Origin: Chryseobacterium sp. MA9
GTDB taxonomy: Bacteria; Bacteroidota; Bacteroidia; Flavobacteriales; Weeksellaceae
Assembly (NCBI RefSeq): GCF_024399315.1
Contig: NZ_CP075170.1
Span: 2,728,001 to 2,792,000, forward strand
Direction of reading: 5' to 3'
Length of the DNA: 64,000 bases
Position 1 is the stretch's first letter. Each line of letters starts with the position of its first letter. The translations under genes were made by a program, and so were the position numbers. The notes beneath the pieces were generated by a model. The model did no database searches. It was not told where the DNA came from and was given only the letters and a program-made list of their open reading frames with translations. Positions 25,655 through 38,155 of the stretch are shown in pieces.

Positions 25655-28600
25655 TTAGTTAAGGTCTTCGAATTCTTTCTTAGAACCTACAATAACGTTC
25701 TGATACTCTTTAAGACCTGTACCTGCAGGGATTCTGTGACCTACAATTACATTTTCTTTAAGACCGTTAAGATCGTCTACTTTACCAGCAACAGCTGCTT
25801 CGTTAAGAACTTTGGTTGTTTCCTGGAACGATGCTGCAGACATGAATGATTTAGTCTGAAGGGCTGCTCTTGTAATACCTTGTAGTACAGGAGTTGCTGT
25901 AGCAGGAAGAGCTTCTCTTACTTCTACAAGACTTAAATCTTCACGTTTCAACTTAGAGTTTTCATCTCTTAATTCTCTTGCAGTAATCATCTGACCTGGC
26001 ATGAATTCTTTAGAATCACCAGCATCTACTACTACTTTAAGACCGAATACTCTGTTGTTTTCTTCCAAGAAATCATACTTGTGTTCAAGAGCTCCTTCAA
26101 GGAATTGAGTATCACCTCCATCTACGATAGATACTTTCGTCATCATCTGTCTTACGATAATTTCGAAGTGCTTGTCGTCGATTTTTACCCCCTGTAGACG
26201 GTAAACTTCCTGGATCTCGTTTACTAAGTATTCCTGAACTGCTGTTGGGCCTTTAATTCTTAAGATATCTTCCGGTGTGATAGAACCGTCAGAAAGCGGA
26301 GAACCTGCTCTTACGAAGTCATTCTCCTGAACAAGAATCTGGTTGGAAAGTTTTACCAAGTAAATTTTTCTTTCTCCAGTTTTCGCCTCAACAATAAGTT
26401 CACGGTTACCTCTCTTAATTTTTCCGTAAGAAACTACCCCGTCGATTTCAGTAACAACCGCTGGGTTTGAAGGGTTTCTTGCTTCAAATAATTCGGTAAC
26501 TCTCGGAAGACCTCCGGTGATATCCCCTGCTTTTGCAGATTTTCTTGGGATTTTGATTAAGACTTTACCAGCCTTAATTTTTTCACCATCATTAACCATT
26601 AAGTGGGCTCCTACCGGTAAGTTGTAAGCTTTCTGCTCAACACCTTTAGAGTCTACCACTTTCAAGGTAGGTACAGCTTTCTTATTTCTAGATTCAGAGA
26701 TTACTTTCTCTTCAAATCCTGTTTGTTCGTCAATTTCAAGCTGGAATGAAATACCCTGGATGATATCCTCGTATTCTACCTTACCTGAAGTTTCTGCAAT
26801 AATTACTGCGTTATATGGATCCCATCTACAGATTGTATCTCCTTTCTTCACTTTATCACCTGGTTTTACAGCTAATATAGATCCGTAAGGTACGTTAGCT
26901 ACCATTAATGGAGTTCTAAGCTCATTATCAGCAACTAATCTGAATTCTGTTGAACGGGAAACTACAACTTCAGCTGTATTACCGTTTTCATCTTCAGAAG
27001 TAATAGTTCTTACTTCATCCATTTCAACGATACCATCTCTTCTTGCAACGATAGATGGGTTTTCTGATACGTTTCCTGCAGTACCCCCTTGGTGGAAGGT
27101 TCTCAACGTAAGCTGAGTACCTGGTTCTCCAATTGACTGTGCTGCAATTACACCTACCGCTTCACCCATGTGGATCACTTTACCTGTTGCTAAGTTTCTA
27201 CCGTAACATTTAGCACAGATACCTTTCTTAGCTTCACAAGTTAATGGTGAACGAACCTCAACAGCCTCTAATCCGGCTTCTTCGATTCTTTTCGCCAATG
27301 CTTCAATGATCACCTGATCTGCACTTGCTATAAGCTCGTCAGTTTCAGGATCGTAAATATTATGAAGAGATACTCTACCTAAGATTCTTTCAGAGATTTT
27401 TTCAACGATCTCGTCATTTTTCTTAAGTGCAGTAACTTCTGTACCTCTTAGAGTTCCACAGTCGTCTTCTGTAACGATAACGTCTTGTGCAACGTCTACC
27501 AATCTTCTCGTTAAGTAACCAGCATCGGCTGTCTTAAGAGCGGTATCCGCAAGACCCTTACGAGCACCGTGGGTAGAGATAAAGTACTCTAGAATCGAAA
27601 GACCTTCCTTAAAGTTGGCAAGGATCGGGTTTTCGATGATCTCCGCTCCGGTAGAACCGGCTTTTTGCGGTTTTGCCATCAAACCTCTCATCCCTGATAA
27701 CTGACGGATCTGTTCTTTAGAACCCCTCGCTCCAGAGTCAAGCATCATGTATACAGAGTTGAAACCACCTTGGTCAGTTTTCATTCTGCTCATGATCATT
27801 TCAGTTAATCCGGCGTTGGTATTTGTCCAAACGTCGATTACCTGGTTATAACGTTCTGTATCAGTAATTAGACCCATGTTATAGTTGGCTCTAATTTCGT
27901 CTACAGTTTCAATTGAAGAAGCAATCATCTGTTTTTTCTCAACAGGAACTACAATATCTCCAAGTGAGAATGAAAGACCTCCTTTGAATGCATTTGAATA
28001 TCCTAAATCTTTCATTGCATCCAAGAATTTCACAGTTGTAGGGAAATCTGTATCAGCAAGGATCTTACCGATAACGTTTCTTAATGATTTCTTAGTAAGA
28101 AGTTCATTAATATATCCTGACTGCTTAGGTACAATTTGGTTGAATAAAATTCTACCTACAGAAGTTTCGATCAATCTTGTTACTATTACTCCATCTTCTT
28201 TAACAGGTAGTCTACATCTTACCTTAGCATTTAAAGAAACTCTACCTTCAGCATAAGCGATTTCCGCTTCCTCAGGAGAATAGAATGCAAGACCTTCACC
28301 TTTTACTTTCATATCTTCTGTAGAGCTCAATTCTTTAGTCATGAAATAAAGACCAAGAACCATGTCCTGAGAAGGTACCGTAATCGGAGAACCGTTTGCA
28401 GGGTTCAAGATGTTCTGAGAACCTAACATCAATAACTGAGCTTCAAGGATTGCCTCTGGTCCTAACGGTAAGTGTACCGCCATCTGGTCACCATCGAAAT
28501 CGGCGTTGAATGCTGTTGTTACTAACGGGTGTAGCTGGATTGCCTTACCTTCGATCATCTTAGGTTGGAAAGCCTGAATACCCAGTCTGTGAAGCGTAGG

Positions 28601-29920
28601 TGCTCTGTTCAATAGAACAGGGTGTCCTTTCATCACGTTTTCAAGGATATCATAAACTACAGGTTCTTTTCTATCAATAATTCTCTTTGCAGATTTTACA
28701 GTTTTTACAATCCCTCTTTCAATTAGTTTTCTAATGATAAATGGTTTGTAAAGTTCAGCTGCCATATCTTTAGGAATACCACATTCGTGAAGCTGTAAGT
28801 TTGGACCTACAACAATTACCGAACGTGCAGAGTAATCTACCCTTTTCCCTAGTAAGTTCTGACGGAAACGACCTTGCTTACCTTTCAATGAATCAGAAAG
28901 TGATTTCAATGGTCTGTTTGATTCAGATTTTACTGCAGAAGATTTTCTTGTGTTATCGAATAATGAATCTACTGATTCCTGAAGCATACGCTTCTCGTTT
29001 CTCAAGATTACTTCAGGAGCTTTAATCTCCAATAATCTCTTCAAACGGTTATTTCTGATAATTACTCTTCTATAAAGGTCATTCAAGTCAGAAGTTGCGA
29101 AACGTCCTCCATCCAATGGAACTAATGGTCTTAATTCTGGTGGGATAACAGGAAGTACACGCATGATCATCCACTCTGGTCTGTTGATCATTCTTGTATT
29201 AGCACCTCTTAGTGCTTCTACAACGTTCAATCTTTTTAGAGCTTCTGTTCTTCTTTGTTTAGAACCTTCGTTGTGAGCTTTGTGTCTCAAGTCGAAAGAC
29301 AATGCATCAAGATCGATTCTTTTTAATAGATCTTCTACAGCCTCAGCACCCATTCTGGCGATGAATTTATTTGGATCAGAATCATCAAGATACTGGTTTT
29401 CTACAGGAAGAGTTTCCATGATATCAAGGTACTCTTCTTCTGTAAGGAATTCCATATTTTCGAAATCAGAACCATCTAATTTTTTAGCAATACCCTGCTG
29501 AATCACTACATATCTTTCGTAGTAGATGATCATATCTAATTTCTTAGAAGGGATTCCTAAAAGGTATCCGATTTTGTTTGGCAATGAACGGAAGTACCAG
29601 ATGTGAGCAATAGGAACAACCAATCCGATATGACCGATTCTTTCTCTTCTTACTTTTTTCTCAGTAACTTCTACACCACAACGGTCACAAACGATCCCTT
29701 TGTAACGAATTCTCTTGTATTTACCACAAGCACATTCGTAATCTTTTACAGGACCAAAGATTTTCTCACAGAATAATCCGTCTCTTTCAGGTTTGTGAGT
29801 TCTGTAGTTAATAGTTTCCGGTTTTAAAACTTCCCCTCTTGAGTCCTGTAAAATAGACTCCGGTGAAGCTAAACCGATGGTTATTTTATTAAATCTACTT
29901 GTTTTATTTTTATTTGACAT
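25655..29920 (-). CDS. rpoC: RNA polymerase subunit beta'
   Basis: 1421-residue beta' subunit, which carries the catalytic magnesium loop. The N-terminal zinc site is [20 protein letters not shown]. The absolutely conserved NADFDGDQM loop (three aspartates) lies near residue 470, and a second zinc cluster [13 protein letters not shown] lies near 900. The bridge-helix and trigger-loop region follows ([17 protein letters not shown]). It begins 83 bases after rpoB; the gap contains two copies of TTTTGGATTATA. It is part of the core operon. Confidence 0.98.
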   Translation of the reverse strand: MSNKNKTSRFNKITIGLASPESILQDSRGEVLKPETINYRTHKPERDGLFCEKIFGPVKDYECACGKYKRIRYKGIVCDRCGVEVTEKKVRRERIGHIGLVVPIAHIWYFRSLPNKIGYLLGIPSKKLDMIIYYERYVVIQQGIAKKLDGSDFENMEFLTEEEYLDIMETLPVENQYLDDSDPNKFIARMGAEAVEDLLKRIDLDALSFDLRHKAHNEGSKQRRTEALKRLNVVEALRGANTRMINRPEWMIMRVLPVIPPELRPLVPLDGGRFATSDLNDLYRRVIIRNNRLKRLLEIKAPEVILRNEKRMLQESVDSLFDNTRKSSAVKSESNRPLKSLSDSLKGKQGRFRQNLLGKRVDYSARSVIVVGPNLQLHECGIPKDMAAELYKPFIIRKLIERGIVKTVKSAKRIIDRKEPVVYDILENVMKGHPVLLNRAPTLHRLGIQAFQPKMIEGKAIQLHPLVTTAFNADFDGDQMAVHLPLGPEAILEAQLLMLGSQNILNPANGSPITVPSQDMVLGLYFMTKELSSTEDMKVKGEGLAFYSPEEAEIAYAEGRVSLNAKVRCRLPVKEDGVIVTRLIETSVGRILFNQIVPKQSGYINELLTKKSLRNVIGKILADTDFPTTVKFLDAMKDLGYSNAFKGGLSFSLGDIVVPVEKKQMIASSIETVDEIRANYNMGLITDTERYNQVIDVWTNTNAGLTEMIMSRMKTDQGGFNSVYMMLDSGARGSKEQIRQLSGMRGLMAKPQKAGSTGAEIIENPILANFKEGLSILEYFISTHGARKGLADTALKTADAGYLTRRLVDVAQDVIVTEDDCGTLRGTEVTALKKNDEIVEKISERILGRVSLHNIYDPETDELIASADQVIIEALAKRIEEAGLEAVEVRSPLTCEAKKGICAKCYGRNLATGKVIHMGEAVGVIAAQSIGEPGTQLTLRTFHQGGTAGNVSENPSIVARRDGIVEMDEVRTITSEDENGNTAEVVVSRSTEFRLVADNELRTPLMVANVPYGSILAVKPGDKVKKGDTICRWDPYNAVIIAETSGKVEYEDIIQGISFQLEIDEQTGFEEKVISESRNKKAVPTLKVVDSKGVEQKAYNLPVGAHLMVNDGEKIKAGKVLIKIPRKSAKAGDITGGLPRVTELFEARNPSNPAVVTEIDGVVSYGKIKRGNRELIVEAKTGERKIYLVKLSNQILVQENDFVRAGSPLSDGSITPEDILRIKGPTAVQEYLVNEIQEVYRLQGVKIDDKHFEIIVRQMMTKVSIVDGGDTQFLEGALEHKYDFLEENNRVFGLKVVVDAGDSKEFMPGQMITARELRDENSKLKREDLSLVEVREALPATATPVLQGITRAALQTKSFMSAASFQETTKVLNEAAVAGKVDDLNGLKENVIVGHRIPAGTGLKEYQNVIVGSKKEFEDLN

Positions 29921-30003
29921 TTTTTAGATTTTAGATTTTGGATTATAAATTTTGGATTATAGAATTCTGAACTGGTTCAAAATTCAATAGGCAAAATTTA
30001 AAA

Positions 30004-33000
30004 TTATTCCTCAAGTCTTACATCAAGTCCAAGTCCTTGTAACTCGTGAAGTAATACATTGAATGATTCCGGAATACCTGGTTCAGGCATAGATTCACCT
30101 TTTGCAATTGCTTCATAAGTTTTTGCTCTACCAATCACGTCATCCGACTTCACAGTCAAGATTTCTCTCAAGATATTGGATGCACCGAATGCTTCAAGTG
30201 CCCAAACCTCCATCTCTCCGAATCTCTGCCCTCCGAACTGAGCTTTACCTCCTAACGGCTGCTGAGTAATCAATGAGTAAGGTCCAATAGAACGTGCGTG
30301 CATCTTATCATCAACCATGTGTCCTAGTTTCAACATGTAAATGATACCTACTGTCGCAGCCTGAGTAAATCTTTCTCCGGTACCACCATCATAAAGGTGA
30401 GTGTGACCGAATTTAGGAAGACCTGCTTTCTCTGTATATTCAGTAATCTGATCAAGAGTTGCTCCGTCAAAGATTGGTGTAGCGAACTTCATTCCCAGCT
30501 TCTGACCAGCCCATCCAAGAACTGTTTCATAGATCTGACCGATGTTCATACGAGAAGGTACCCCTAGTGGATTCAATACGATATCTACTGGTGTTCCATC
30601 CTCTAAGAACGGCATATCTTCTTCACGAACGATTCTTGAAACGATACCTTTGTTACCGTGACGTCCTGCCATCTTATCTCCTACATTCAGTTTACGTTTC
30701 TTAGCGATGTAAACTTTAGCCAACTTCATAATCCCTGCTGGAAGCTCATCTCCGATTGAAATAGCAAATTTCTCACGGTTTTTAACTCCTTGGATGTCGT
30801 TATATTTGATTTTGTAATTGTGAATTAATTGTTTGATCAATTCATTCTTGTCAGCGTCTACTGTCCAGTCTGCACCACTAACATTTACATAATCTTCAAC
30901 TGAAGTTAATAGCTTGTGAGTAAATTTCACACCTTTACCGATGATTTCTTCATCAAGGTCATTTTGTACCCCTTGAGAAGTTTTACCGCTTACCAGTGTA
31001 TTTAATTTTTCAATTAAAGTATTTCTCAACTCATCAAATTTAGCCTTGTAAGTGTTTTCAATTTCTTCAAGTCTAAGTTTTTCTTCAGTTCTTTTCTTTT
31101 TGTCTTTAATGTTTCTAGAGAACAATTTTTTGTTGATAACAACTCCTCTTAATGAAGAGTCAGCTTTTAATGATGCATCTTTTACATCACCAGCTTTATC
31201 ACCGAAGATTGCTCTAAGAAGTTTTTCTTCAGGAGTCGGGTCAGATTCACCTTTTGGAGTAATTTTACCAATCATGATATCTCCAGGCTTCACTTCTGCA
31301 CCGATTCTGATCATACCGTTCTCGTCAAGATCTTTGGTAGCTTCTTCAGATACGTTTGGAATATCTGCTGTAAGCTCTTCCATACCTAATTTGGTATCAC
31401 GAACTTCAAGAGAATACTCATCTACGTGGATTGAAGTAAACCAGTCTTCACGTACAACTTTTTCGTTGATTACGATTGCATCCTCAAAGTTGTACCCTTT
31501 CCAAGGCATGAACGCTACTACTAAGTTTCTACCAAGAGCTAATTCTCCTTTTTCGGTAGCATAACCGTCGCAAAGTACTTGTCCTTTCTCCACTACATCA
31601 CCTACTCTTACGTTTGGTCTTAGGGTAATAGTTGTACTCTGGTTGGTTTTTCTGAACTTAGTAAGTTTGTATGTTTTAGTAGCAGACTCGAATTGTACTA
31701 AATCTTCGTCTTCGCTTCTTTCATATTTAATAACGATTCTGTCAGCATCTACGTACTCTACAGTACCTGTACCTTCAGCGTTAATTAAGATTCTTGAATC
31801 TCTTGCAACTTGCTGCTCAAGCCCTGTACCAACGATTGGAGCCTGTGGCTTCAATAGAGGAACGGCCTGACGCATCATGTTAGATCCCATCAATGCACGG
31901 TTCGCATCATCATGCTCCAAGAAAGGAATCAATGAAGCGGAAATACCTGAGATCTGGTTTGGAGCTACATCGATAAGGTTAACCTGAGCAGGCTCAACTA
32001 CCGGATAGTCACCATCCAATCTTGCAATAATTCTGTCTGTTAAGAAGTCTCCGTTATCACTCAATTCAACGTTTGCCTGAGCAATTACTTTATCTTCTTC
32101 ATCTTCTGCATTTAAGTAAATAGGATCAGCGTTAAGGTCAATCTTACCACCTTCTACTTTTCTATATGGAGTTTCGATGAAACCTAGGTTATTGATTTTC
32201 GCATAGATCCCTAGAGATGAAATCAAACCGATGTTTGGTCCTTCCGGAGTTTCAATCGGACAAATTCTTCCGTAGTGAGTATGGTGAACGTCACGAACCT
32301 CGAAACCTGCTCTTTCTCTTGATAAACCACCAGGCCCTAGTGCAGATAATCTTCTCTTGTGAGTGATCTCTGATAACGGGTTGGTCTGGTCCATGAACTG
32401 AGAAAGCTGGTTGGTACCGAAGAATGAGTTGATTACAGATGTTAATGTCTTAGCATTTACAAGGTCAAGCGGAGTAAAGATTTCGTTATCTCTAACGTTC
32501 ATTCTTTCCTTGATTGTTCTTGCAATTCTTGAAAGACCTACACCGAACTGTCCTGCTAATTGCTCACCAACAGTTTTAATTCTTCTGTTTGATAAGTGGT
32601 CAATATCATCAACCTCAGCTTTAGAGTTTACAAGTTCGATCAAATGTCTTACGATAGCAATGATATCTTCTTTTGTAAGAACCTCAGTTGTTGTAGGAAT
32701 GTTAAGACCTAACTTTTTGTTCAATCTGTAACGTCCAACTTCACCTAAAGAGTATCTCTGCTCAGAGAAGAATAATTTTTCAATGATTCCTCTTGCCGTT
32801 TCCTCATCTGGTGGATCTGCGTTTCTTAACTGACGATAAATATACTCTACCGCTTCTTTTTCAGAGTTAGTAGGGTCTTTTTGTAATGTATTCTGGATGA
32901 TAGAGAATTCATTACTGTTTTCTTTGTGAATCAGGATTGATTTCACACCAGCATCCAGGATAAGATCTAAATGTTCTTTTTCAAGGATTGTTTCTCTATC

Positions 33001-33825
33001 CAAGATGATCTCGTTTCTTTCAATAGAAACTACTTCACCTGTATCTTCGTCTACGAAATCTTCGAACCAAGTGTTCAATACTCTCGCAGCCAATGTTCTC
33101 CCTTCCACTTTTTTAAGGGCAGCTTTAGAAACTTTCACTTCTTCCGCAAGGTCGAAGATCTGAAGGATATCTTTATCAGATTCGTATCCGATAGCTCTTA
33201 ATAAAGTTGTTAATGGTAATTTTTTCTTACGGTCGATATACGCGTACATTACGCTGTTGATATCAGTTGTAAATTCCATCCAAGATCCTTTGAAAGGGAT
33301 AATTCTTGAATAATATAATTTGGTCCCATTCGCGTGGTAAGTCTGTCCGAAGAATACACCAGGTGAACGGTGAAGCTGCGTAACGATAACTCTCTCAGCA
33401 CCGTTGATGATGAAAGAACCACTTGGCGTCATATAAGGAACCGGACCTAAATATACATCCTGAACCACAGTTTGGAAATCTTCGTGTTCCGGGTCAGTAC
33501 AATACAATTTAAGTCTAGCTTTTAGAGGAACTGAATAAGTAAGTCCTCTTTCCACACACTCATCAATTGAATAACGTGGAGAATCTACCAGATAGTCTAG
33601 GAATTCTAATACGAATTGGTTTCTTGAATCCGTAATTGGGAAATTCTCTTGGAAAGTCTTGTAAAGAGCTTCTGTCTTTCTGGCTTCAGGAAGTGTATCA
33701 AGCTGGAAAAATTCTCTGAAAGACTCAATTTGGATATCCAAAAAGTCCGGAGTGATGATTTTTCCTTTCGCTGATGAGAAATTAATTCTCGGATTTCCTT
33801 GAGTTGTTGATTTTGTTTTACTCAT
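30004..33825 (-). CDS. rpoB: RNA polymerase subunit beta
   Basis: 1273-residue beta subunit. The rifampicin-pocket region reads [19 protein letters not shown] and then [15 protein letters not shown], matching the sensitive wild type at the usual resistance positions. Conserved C-terminal blocks [31 protein letters not shown] and the final LGLDV are present. In the ancestral layout rpoB directly follows rplL; here 4.5 kb of surface-protein genes lie between, and a separate promoter (34149-34180) with a leader of about 320 bases precedes it. Confidence 0.98.
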   Translation of the reverse strand: MSKTKSTTQGNPRINFSSAKGKIITPDFLDIQIESFREFFQLDTLPEARKTEALYKTFQENFPITDSRNQFVLEFLDYLVDSPRYSIDECVERGLTYSVPLKARLKLYCTDPEHEDFQTVVQDVYLGPVPYMTPSGSFIINGAERVIVTQLHRSPGVFFGQTYHANGTKLYYSRIIPFKGSWMEFTTDINSVMYAYIDRKKKLPLTTLLRAIGYESDKDILQIFDLAEEVKVSKAALKKVEGRTLAARVLNTWFEDFVDEDTGEVVSIERNEIILDRETILEKEHLDLILDAGVKSILIHKENSNEFSIIQNTLQKDPTNSEKEAVEYIYRQLRNADPPDEETARGIIEKLFFSEQRYSLGEVGRYRLNKKLGLNIPTTTEVLTKEDIIAIVRHLIELVNSKAEVDDIDHLSNRRIKTVGEQLAGQFGVGLSRIARTIKERMNVRDNEIFTPLDLVNAKTLTSVINSFFGTNQLSQFMDQTNPLSEITHKRRLSALGPGGLSRERAGFEVRDVHHTHYGRICPIETPEGPNIGLISSLGIYAKINNLGFIETPYRKVEGGKIDLNADPIYLNAEDEEDKVIAQANVELSDNGDFLTDRIIARLDGDYPVVEPAQVNLIDVAPNQISGISASLIPFLEHDDANRALMGSNMMRQAVPLLKPQAPIVGTGLEQQVARDSRILINAEGTGTVEYVDADRIVIKYERSEDEDLVQFESATKTYKLTKFRKTNQSTTITLRPNVRVGDVVEKGQVLCDGYATEKGELALGRNLVVAFMPWKGYNFEDAIVINEKVVREDWFTSIHVDEYSLEVRDTKLGMEELTADIPNVSEEATKDLDENGMIRIGAEVKPGDIMIGKITPKGESDPTPEEKLLRAIFGDKAGDVKDASLKADSSLRGVVINKKLFSRNIKDKKKRTEEKLRLEEIENTYKAKFDELRNTLIEKLNTLVSGKTSQGVQNDLDEEIIGKGVKFTHKLLTSVEDYVNVSGADWTVDADKNELIKQLIHNYKIKYNDIQGVKNREKFAISIGDELPAGIMKLAKVYIAKKRKLNVGDKMAGRHGNKGIVSRIVREEDMPFLEDGTPVDIVLNPLGVPSRMNIGQIYETVLGWAGQKLGMKFATPIFDGATLDQITEYTEKAGLPKFGHTHLYDGGTGERFTQAATVGIIYMLKLGHMVDDKMHARSIGPYSLITQQPLGGKAQFGGQRFGEMEVWALEAFGASNILREILTVKSDDVIGRAKTYEAIAKGESMPEPGIPESFNVLLHELQGLGLDVRLEE

Positions 33826-33917
33826 AAAACTTTTAAGAAAGGGTTAAAAAATATTTTGATTCATTAAAAAATATCAGAAAAGAACAAGAAACAAGGTAAA
33901 AGTAAAAGGTAAAAGTG

Positions 33918-34144
33918 TTTTTGGCGCTCACAGAAGACCTTAGGACTCTTTTAACTATGCACTTGGCTCTTTCTAACTGCAACACTGGTATATCTTTTCA
34001 CAGTGTAATGCAAAATATTTTTATTACTTTTGAGGCAGCATTACCGCAATATCTACACATACGAAATCCCTTCCACGTTTTCACAATGAAAGAGTTGATT
34101 TTCAGTATTTTATAAATTTACAAACAATTTTTCGCGCCAAAAGA
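33918..34144 (-). ncRNA. candidate structured 5' leader of rpoBC
   Basis: A transcript from the promoter at 34149-34180 would start near 34144 and run about 320 bases to the rpoB ATG. Its first bases (complement of GCGCCAAAA, 34134-34142) can pair perfectly over 9 bp with the complement of TTTTGGCGC (33919-33927), closing a domain of about 205 bases. A 29-codon frame (KTWKGFRMCRYCGN start) lies inside on the minus strand. Whether this is regulatory is inferred. Confidence 0.35.
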
Positions 34145-34148
34145 GGGG

Positions 34149-34180
34149 CAAATATACAAAAAAACATCCACAATAACAAA
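34149..34180 (-). promoter_or_regulatory. promoter for rpoBC
   Basis: On the minus strand TTTG (34180-34177), a 20-base spacer and TATATTTG (34156-34149), matching the Bacteroidota consensus. It lies upstream of rpoB and downstream of the inserted T9SS gene, so rpoBC can be transcribed without rplJL. Confidence 0.65.
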
Positions 34181-34213
34181 TAAAACACCTCATTTCGAGG
34201 CTCTTAAAACAAG

Positions 34214-34243
34214 AGAGGCTGCCCAAATATGAGCAACCCCTCT
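34214..34243 (-). terminator. possible terminator of the large T9SS gene
   Basis: AGAGG / CCTCT arms with partial extra pairing (GTTGC with GCAG) and a weak T-rich tail, about 20 bases after the stop at 34266. Confidence 0.4.
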
Positions 34244-34265
34244 ACAACACAAGCTAATCTTATGA

Positions 34266-36863
34266 TTATTTCACAATAACCTTATAAGATTTTATTTTTG
34301 ATTTGGTTTCTATTTTAATGATATAAACCCCTGTAGGAAGTGAAGACGTATCAATACCGGTATTGGCATTCAGTTTATCTGTCCTAATGATCTGTCCCTG
34401 TGCTGAGAACAGTGTATATACTCCTTCTTCTGCGGATGTGATTCTAAGATTTTCTCCTGCTTTTACAGGGTTTGGATATACTTTCACATCATTTGCTGCA
34501 TCTGCAATTTCTGTAGCTGTGATTTTCGCAGCAGTTTTGGAAGCATTTTTCAGCAATGAAGCATAAGGTGAAAGTGGTGAATCCGGTGAACCTCTTTTCA
34601 CAAGGTCTGTATCTACTACAGCCTGAATACCGTCTTTGTCTTTATCGTTAATCGTAGAGATGAATCCACCTCCTAATGTATCGAGGTTCTCTTTTCCGAT
34701 CTTATAAAGGTCAAGATCCGAACCATTGGAAGTAATATCCAGGAAGTCAGGTTTATCATCTCCATCTGTATTTTTAATTGCATATTTCAATACTCCTGAG
34801 TCCGGTGAAGTTTCCAGAATATCAGCAATACCGTTTTTACCTACCGGAACATTTGTATCAATAACTCCGTTGTGATCTGCATCAATCTGATTGATTACTG
34901 ATAACGGAATTCCTGATTCAAACAGATCTAAGATACCATCGTTATCAGAATCAAGGTCCAGATAATTTGGAACAGAATCTCCCAATACCGGCGTTAACAG
35001 AATATCTCCTTCATTATCATCATCCTGAAACTTGCCATTTTTATCAAAATCTTCTGCCACATCAAGAATACCATCGTTATCAGAATCCAGATCACAGGCA
35101 TCCACAATACCATCTCCATCAGTATCCAGTGCAGGAGATTTGTCATTCACTTCAGTACAGCCTTCTGCACAGTCAGGAATTCCGTTTCCGTTATTATCTA
35201 TGCTGTCATCACCTCCAGGGCAACTGTCGAAACAGTTTGGAACACCATCGTTATCATCATCTCTGCTCGCGAAAGCGTTATAGATATAATAATTTTGAGG
35301 AATACGAACGGCCGTTCCGCTATTGAATGTAATTTTAATGCGGTTAAAAGGCTTTGTAGCTTTTCCTCCTACATAGAATTTATTTGAGTTCGTTGTGAAG
35401 AAGTTTCCACTGATTAGACTTCCTGAACTTGTAAAGGTATCTGTCAAGATATTTCCATTGTATAATGTCACGGTGATATTTTCCAGAACACTTACTCCAA
35501 GAAGGTTTCCTGCTTTTTCTACAGTGAATCCAGCCATCGTATTGACAGGAAGCACAGCAGTACTGCTTACCGTTGCAAATGCTGAAAAAACACTAAGAAA
35601 GGATGCCGCTGGAACCGTAGCCGTTGCATAATTAGACGGATTATTATCAACAATAGCTTCCGGATTCGTCATCTTCGCTAAAATAAGACCAAGAAATCCC
35701 GGACCTGATGTCCATGAAGTTCCGGTTACCAAATTTCCGGGAACAGCAGAACCACTGGTCTGGATTTTATCATCACATTCGCAAGAAACAGGCTCCTCAA
35801 AAGCATAGTATACTTTTAAAGCTCCTAAATTAAATCCTACTGTCTGGGTAATTTTTAATCGTACTTCATTGAAAGGCTTTGTGGTCGTTAATGTAATTTT
35901 CTGTTTTCCTGAACCAAATCCTAATACTTTAATATTAATCAGACCTCCTCCGTCAGACAGCTGCTTTGAATCCTGAAGCTGGCCATAAAGATAAGTTTCT
36001 ATTGTAATATTTTTTAAAAACTCAGCACTTAACAGTTTCCCCTGATCATCCGGTTCTATAACAAACCCTGTTCTGTTACCCGCAGGATAAATCTGGTTTT
36101 TGTCAAGAACTCCAACTGAATAAGATCCCAGCAATCCGATCGGAAGAACTATTGATCCGTAAGAGTTTTTATTTCCATCACCAATTCTTTCTTTATTCTG
36201 AACATAAGAAAGCGGAGCCAGGAAACTGCTGCTTCCGGATACGTTTCCGTCAACACCGCCTCCTGCAATGATATCATCACAAATACCATTATTATCTGTA
36301 GGTACTTTTGCGGGATCAAATGCAAATGCATAGTACACATTCATAGCACTGAATATGGAAAGGACATTGGTTTGGTACAGTCTTACTTCATCAAATTCTT
36401 TTGAAGTTTTAAAATGCAGGAATATCCTGTTCTTACTTCCTCCGAATGCCGGTACTGATAAAAGTGTACTGCTGGTAGTTGTCTCCTGAAGAATACCATT
36501 TTTATAAGTACTGATTCGCAGAGAACTCAAAAGATCAACAGTAATAAAGCTCGTTCCAAGATCTACATTGAATCCGGTAATATATCCCGCAGGATAGGTT
36601 GTATTTTTATTTTTTACAGAGATACCGTTCCCACTTAACAGGGAAGCAAAATTCCCCATGCTTACGCTGTTATCAAGGCTTGCATCTACCACAGGATTCA
36701 TGCTTCCGTTATAACATGCTAGACAAATCCCTGAATTGTTGACAGGTTTTGCCTCTACACCCATCCCACGGATTGGTTCATAGCCCTGCTGCGCAAATAC
36801 TCCTACCGACATCATCAATGTCATAAGCATCGCAGCTAACTTTTCGAATAATTTTCTGGTCAT
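34266..36863 (-). CDS. large T9SS surface protein with calcium-type repeats
   Basis: 865-residue secreted protein. A signal peptide is followed by three related segments of about 180 residues, each with a long beta-rich stretch and a YYAF or similar end (VYYAFAFDP, VYYAFEEP, IYNAFASRDDD). Around 540-700 are thrombospondin type 3-like repeats: DDDNDGVPNCFDSCPGG, NNGNGIPDC, DTDGDGIVDACDLDSDNDGILD and LDLDSDNDGILDLFESG, expected to bind calcium. A T9SS type A sorting domain (VYPNPVKAGENL to SYKVIVK) ends the protein. It is an adhesin or matrix protein by architecture. Its position between rplL and rpoB is unusual. Confidence 0.88.
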   Translation of the reverse strand: MTRKLFEKLAAMLMTLMMSVGVFAQQGYEPIRGMGVEAKPVNNSGICLACYNGSMNPVVDASLDNSVSMGNFASLLSGNGISVKNKNTTYPAGYITGFNVDLGTSFITVDLLSSLRISTYKNGILQETTTSSTLLSVPAFGGSKNRIFLHFKTSKEFDEVRLYQTNVLSIFSAMNVYYAFAFDPAKVPTDNNGICDDIIAGGGVDGNVSGSSSFLAPLSYVQNKERIGDGNKNSYGSIVLPIGLLGSYSVGVLDKNQIYPAGNRTGFVIEPDDQGKLLSAEFLKNITIETYLYGQLQDSKQLSDGGGLINIKVLGFGSGKQKITLTTTKPFNEVRLKITQTVGFNLGALKVYYAFEEPVSCECDDKIQTSGSAVPGNLVTGTSWTSGPGFLGLILAKMTNPEAIVDNNPSNYATATVPAASFLSVFSAFATVSSTAVLPVNTMAGFTVEKAGNLLGVSVLENITVTLYNGNILTDTFTSSGSLISGNFFTTNSNKFYVGGKATKPFNRIKITFNSGTAVRIPQNYYIYNAFASRDDDNDGVPNCFDSCPGGDDSIDNNGNGIPDCAEGCTEVNDKSPALDTDGDGIVDACDLDSDNDGILDVAEDFDKNGKFQDDDNEGDILLTPVLGDSVPNYLDLDSDNDGILDLFESGIPLSVINQIDADHNGVIDTNVPVGKNGIADILETSPDSGVLKYAIKNTDGDDKPDFLDITSNGSDLDLYKIGKENLDTLGGGFISTINDKDKDGIQAVVDTDLVKRGSPDSPLSPYASLLKNASKTAAKITATEIADAANDVKVYPNPVKAGENLRITSAEEGVYTLFSAQGQIIRTDKLNANTGIDTSSLPTGVYIIKIETKSKIKSYKVIVK

Positions 36864-36902
36864 TTTATATTTTTTTAAGGTTTGTGTTTATTTTTTATTG
36901 AA

Positions 36903-38036
36903 TTAGTAAAGGGCTTTCCAATTGGTTCCATTACAGCCCTCATGTGCTTTAGTGGTTGTATTATATCGAATTGCACCTTCTTCAGCTGATGTACATGTTG
37001 CATTGGCACCCGAAGCGATTCCCTTCATCTGTATAGCAGCACCTGTAGATGTAGCTGCAGTAGGAGCCATATTGATTCCTAATATGGTATCTGTTCCATT
37101 ACTTTTATTGAAGAAAACATGCTCTTTGTTAGCATAAACCATTTGTCCCGCAGCTGCCTGACCAGAAAATCCTATTGCAAAAGCTTCTGTACCAGTAGCA
37201 GTATTTGCAGATCCAACAGCGATATTGTTCAATGATGTTGTATTTCCGCTTCCGATAGCAATCCCACCACTGTTGATGTGATTATTCCCAACAGTAAGTC
37301 CCGTAAGTCCTGTTACGGTATTAAGATTTCCAAAAACCAGGTTATTGGCACCTGTAGCGTTATTATTATTTCCTATTACTTTAGCTCCATTATTTGCTGT
37401 ATTGTTTAATCCAATGGCTACAGCGAGAAAATTACCCTGTGCAGAGACTGAGTTATCTTTTCCTAATGCAATATTTGAAGAGGTACTGTTTGTAAGAATA
37501 TTATTGGATCCCCAAGTAAATGAAGCATAAGGACCTGTTGCAGAATTGGAATTTCCACCTTGTAGTGTTCCATTAGTATCTAATATTCCTTTTACGTTTT
37601 TCTGAGTAGCCAGAACCAAATTCTGACCGTCATTTGTTCCTAAATAATTTCCGCTTCCAATATTTGTTCCTAGGGTTGCTGTTGCTGCTGTTGTACCGGC
37701 ATTTCCTACTGTACGCCAGCTTCCACTTAAGCTTCCCCATCTGGTTCCATCAAAATAATAATACCCTGGTGAAACAACATCAACGGTCTGCCCGGAAGGT
37801 GCAGCTTCAACCGAGGTTACATATACTATTGCTCCTGTTTGGGCTGTAGTATAGTTTTTAGCTTTTAATTGTACACCTGTAAGCCTTGGAGCAATCACGC
37901 CATCATGTTTACCGGCATTGGAAGGTGATCCTACTATGTCAAAGGTAGCCTGAGCTTGTTCGGTATTAATCCCTACCTGTGCTAATGCTGGCAAACCTAA
38001 TGATAAAAGAGCGATGGTGAATAATCTGTTTTTCAT
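36903..38036 (-). CDS. secreted protein with YadA-head-like repeats
   Basis: 377-residue exported protein. The signal peptide (LFTIALLSLGLPALAQ) is followed by the GINTEQAQATFDI opening shared with the three small proteins beyond rplK. The middle (about 165-300) has 14-residue-type repeats rich in Asn, Gly, Ala and Thr with AIGxxN words (VAIGLNNTANN, VIGNNNNATG, AIGSGNTTS, AVGSANTATG, AIGFSGQAA), like the head of trimeric autotransporters. The end reads EEGAIRYNTTTKAHEGCNGTNWKALY, often seen in Bacteroidota tail- or spine-like proteins. It lies 39 bases upstream of the T9SS gene and is probably co-transcribed with it. Confidence 0.8.
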   Translation of the reverse strand: MKNRLFTIALLSLGLPALAQVGINTEQAQATFDIVGSPSNAGKHDGVIAPRLTGVQLKAKNYTTAQTGAIVYVTSVEAAPSGQTVDVVSPGYYYFDGTRWGSLSGSWRTVGNAGTTAATATLGTNIGSGNYLGTNDGQNLVLATQKNVKGILDTNGTLQGGNSNSATGPYASFTWGSNNILTNSTSSNIALGKDNSVSAQGNFLAVAIGLNNTANNGAKVIGNNNNATGANNLVFGNLNTVTGLTGLTVGNNHINSGGIAIGSGNTTSLNNIAVGSANTATGTEAFAIGFSGQAAAGQMVYANKEHVFFNKSNGTDTILGINMAPTAATSTGAAIQMKGIASGANATCTSAEEGAIRYNTTTKAHEGCNGTNWKALY

Positions 38037-38155
38037 GTCTAATGATATTTGCTGTTTTTTATATATGTGTTTTTTTAAAAGGACAATTCTCAGGCATTCT
38101 CACTCAAATAATAAATGAAATAACAGATAGTACTGTAAGAAAGCGCATAAAATTG

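Noticed and set aside
32200..32450. Rifampicin-resistance change in rpoB
   Set aside because: The [19 protein letters not shown] and LSALGPGG segments match the usual sensitive sequence.
33915..34115. 66-codon plus-strand frame upstream of rpoB
   Set aside because: It is antisense to the predicted rpoBC leader and has no recognisable features.
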